Shown in pieces: positions 62,529-64,000 of a stretch of DNA of 64,000 nt. Location: contig NZ_JACJSV010000004.1 in the NCBI RefSeq assembly GCF_014698335.1, positions 60,879-124,878 on the forward strand, in the 5' to 3' direction. The notes beneath the pieces were generated by a model. It had not been told where the DNA came from, did no database searches, and saw nothing but the letters and a program-made list of their open reading frames with translations. The translations under genes were made by a program, and so were the position numbers. The stretch is from Microcystis viridis FACHB-1342 (GTDB lineage Bacteria > Cyanobacteriota > Cyanobacteriia > Cyanobacteriales > Microcystaceae). How positions within the stretch are numbered: position 1 is the first letter of the stretch; every line of letters starts with the position of its first letter.

Positions 62529-63014
62529 CTAATCTTCACAGTTGAACCAATTTTTATCTAATAACTGTTCTAAACTGTAAGGGCATTCTGAGGGAAAATC
62601 GCCAGAAAAACCAGTTTTTTGTTGAACATAATCGAAAGCATCCTGATAGATTATCGGTAATTCCTCAGCTAAATAATTCTGTAAATTCGTCGTTAAATAT
62701 TTTCTTAATTGCGTGCGAAAACTGATAATTTCTGCTCGCCAATGATTCCGATTTATTTCTGCTTCTGTTGTCCAATAGTGTAAAAGTAATAAATGCCTGA
62801 TCACTTGTTCAAGTAAGCTACTGACTCGGTTTTTATCTCTTTTACTCAAGCTTTCTAATTCCTCAATTAAATGGATTACATCTAATTCATCTAAGCGATT
62901 TTCCTTGAGGATTTTTATTGTTTCCTCTAACCAAAGGTGTTGATCAATTTCGTAAAGTAGGGGCAGGGTTTCTCCTCCCTCTACTTGCCAGGGATTCTGA
63001 TTTAAAGTTTTCAT
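62529..63014 (-). CDS. DUF29 family protein
   Basis: The 161-residue paralogue of the gene at 260-727 has LLYEIDQHLWLEETIKILKE, LDVIHLIEELESLSKRDKNR, a tryptophan-containing helix (LLHYWTTEAEINRNHWRAEI) and PYSLEQLLDKNW at the end. The family function is unknown. It starts at an ATG preceded by AAACCGCCAACAACCCA, without an obvious Shine-Dalgarno sequence. It appears monocistronic. Confidence 0.8.
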   Translation of the reverse strand: MKTLNQNPWQVEGGETLPLLYEIDQHLWLEETIKILKENRLDELDVIHLIEELESLSKRDKNRVSSLLEQVIRHLLLLHYWTTEAEINRNHWRAEIISFRTQLRKYLTTNLQNYLAEELPIIYQDAFDYVQQKTGFSGDFPSECPYSLEQLLDKNWFNCED

Positions 63015-63104
63015 TGGGTTGTTGGCGGTTTTTAATAGGAAATAAGCACCCTCATATATATATTAGGCCACTTTCTCCTAATTTTGATAGTGACACGGGA
63101 AAAA

Positions 63105-63620
63105 TCACCGCGCAGGCACCCCATACAAATTCTGACATACCATATCATTCCAAGGACAAGGGTTCTTGACACAGTCAGGCAAGTTCAGATATCGTTGCAG
63201 GGATGAGATGGTATTTTGTAGTTTCGATATTTTTGCACTTATTTCGTCCATCTTTTTATTGATTGAAATCAGCTGTTGTCCAGCATATTCATACTCACGT
63301 TTTATTTCCTGGTCTTTAGGATGTCGTCTTCCACCGTTTTCGCGAGGATATACAACTGTATAACGCACAAACAATGGATATAATCTCCTCCTCTCCTCCT
63401 GCCAGTCCGAGAATTTCTTCTCCAGTTCTTTTATTCTATCTTCTAGCTGTTTTATTTCCCGTTCGATCCCCTCAATTTGATAAGTAATTTGTTTTCTTTC
63501 TCCCGGTTCCAAGCACCGTTTTGATTGAGCCAAAATAATCTGGTTAATTGGTTCAGCTTTAGCATTGTTACCGAACAAGAGCAGAGGAGTCGTTGCTAAA
63601 GGGATTTTTAAAAGGATCAA
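63105..63620 (-). CDS. Putative secreted coiled-coil protein with disrupted 5' end
   Basis: The 171-residue frame begins at a TTG inside a palindromic hairpin and reads through a hydrophobic stretch and AKA site typical of a signal peptide (IPLATTPLLLFGNNAKAEPI). A coiled coil covers about 45-145 (EGIEREIKQLEDRIKELEKK, INKKMDEISAKISKLQNTI) and a C-terminal cysteine-containing end follows (LPDCVKNPCPWNDMVCQNLY). No ATG exists near the start, and a stop codon lies two codons upstream. The original N-terminus was probably lost when the hairpin was inserted. No family was recognised. Confidence 0.55.
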   Translation of the reverse strand: MILLKIPLATTPLLLFGNNAKAEPINQIILAQSKRCLEPGERKQITYQIEGIEREIKQLEDRIKELEKKFSDWQEERRRLYPLFVRYTVVYPRENGGRRHPKDQEIKREYEYAGQQLISINKKMDEISAKISKLQNTISSLQRYLNLPDCVKNPCPWNDMVCQNLYGVPAR

Positions 63621-63646
63621 TGTCTACGACATTGATCCTTTTAAAA
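63606..63646. repeat. Long perfect hairpin, 19-bp arms, 3-base loop
   Basis: TTTTAAAAGGATCAATGTC is followed by TAC and its exact reverse complement. It overlaps the 5' end of the coiled-coil gene. It could be a small palindromic insertion or a regulatory hairpin in the leader. Confidence 0.9.
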
Positions 63647-64000
63647 TTTTTTGAATTTTCATTAGTTTCACGGTTAGTCCGTTATTTCAATTCAAAAAAG
63701 ATGATTTATCTACAGCTAAGTGTTAATAATCACTAGCTGTGGTAATTGTAACACAGACAGACACCAAAGACAACTACTATAAAATAACTTTACATTTCTT
63801 TTATCACTTTTGGAAAATGCTATGCTTGTAGATAACTGAACTTTCCCCATACATATATACTATAATAGCCGAAAACCCTTATCCATCAATGGATACGCCC
63901 CTTAACTTTTCTTAATGTACCCATGTAATTTGTAACATTTCTTAATGGACAAGAATTCTCTCTATTTGCTAGAATGATAGCCATGTATATAGAAAAAGTT
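63647..64000. other. Right-edge AT-rich region, no complete gene
   Basis: No credible complete gene lies here. TTTCTTAATG is repeated around 63914-63957. An ATG at 63983 (ATGTATATAGAAAAAGTT) preceded by TAGAAT (63970) could begin a plus-strand gene running off the window, but too little is visible to identify it. Confidence 0.4.

Noticed and set aside
63914..63983. RpaB-type HLR1 promoter element at the right edge
   Set aside because: TGTAATTTGTAAC-like sequence is present but the spacing of the half-sites does not match the HLR1 pattern.

Overview
The window reads as a chromosomal piece of a unicellular bloom-forming cyanobacterium, most likely Microcystis (genus inferred). The evidence is ndhH, rpaA, a cyanobacterial heme oxygenase, a four-ACT aspartate kinase, the acpP-fabF-tktA order, frequent GCGATCGC (HIP1) octamers, and many heptanucleotide (CAGTAAT/CAGTAGT) and C-rich (CCCCACA) short tandem repeats. 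Conserved housekeeping blocks alternate with accessory blocks full of conflict genes, broken gene copies and small palindromic or MITE-like repeats.

Left part (1-18.4 kb): a partial Uma2 gene, a DUF29 gene coupled to a PgpH-like 7TM-HD phosphohydrolase, then a three-gene operon on the minus strand (8747 to 3701): an unassigned protein, a MoxR AAA+ ATPase, and a VWA-like protein ending in a formylglycine-generating-enzyme (FGE)/C-type-lectin fold. The last ~25 codons of that fold look like the variable region of a diversity-generating retroelement (14 consecutive NNC codons). ndhH, putA, pgm and a terB-like/rsmB/esterase operon follow.

Restriction/toxin-antitoxin island (18.4-30.7 kb, all minus strand): a PLD-SNF2 helicase and an N6-adenine methyltransferase of the ISP type whose coding sequence is split. 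Six toxin-antitoxin-like modules (three PIN/VapC pairs, DUF433/DUF5615, a decayed HEPN/MNT, DUF6883/DUF4926) lie between the split halves and between truncated copies of the methyltransferase's C-terminal end. Several modules abut the same point of the methyltransferase gene.

Middle part (31-50.7 kb): nnr and lysC, then a two-gene P-loop ATPase plus NB-ARC/TPR (STAND) pair whose TPR units are almost identical, beside a MITE with GGCTCTT terminal inverted repeats. A DUF1611/dipeptide-epimerase pair, an LptF/G permease, rpaA, heme oxygenase and acpP-fabF-tktA follow.

Second accessory block (50.7-57.3 kb): a type II R-M cassette (XRE regulator, PD-(D/E)xK nuclease, D12-class adenine methylase) sits directly after tktA between two 64-bp copies of the tktA 3' end. 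Next come a HEPN-like protein and a 912-residue protein with a KGGVGR-type SIMIBI domain and a second P-loop domain, then a 477-bp broken copy of the nuclease gene.

Right part (57.3-64 kb): tRNA-Leu(CAA), an M48 protease whose stop codon lies inside the tRNA gene, a TPR protein, a TSUP transporter, an Anbu proteasome-like hydrolase, fabG, an acyltransferase, a second DUF29 protein and a secreted coiled-coil protein whose 5' end is interrupted by a long perfect hairpin.
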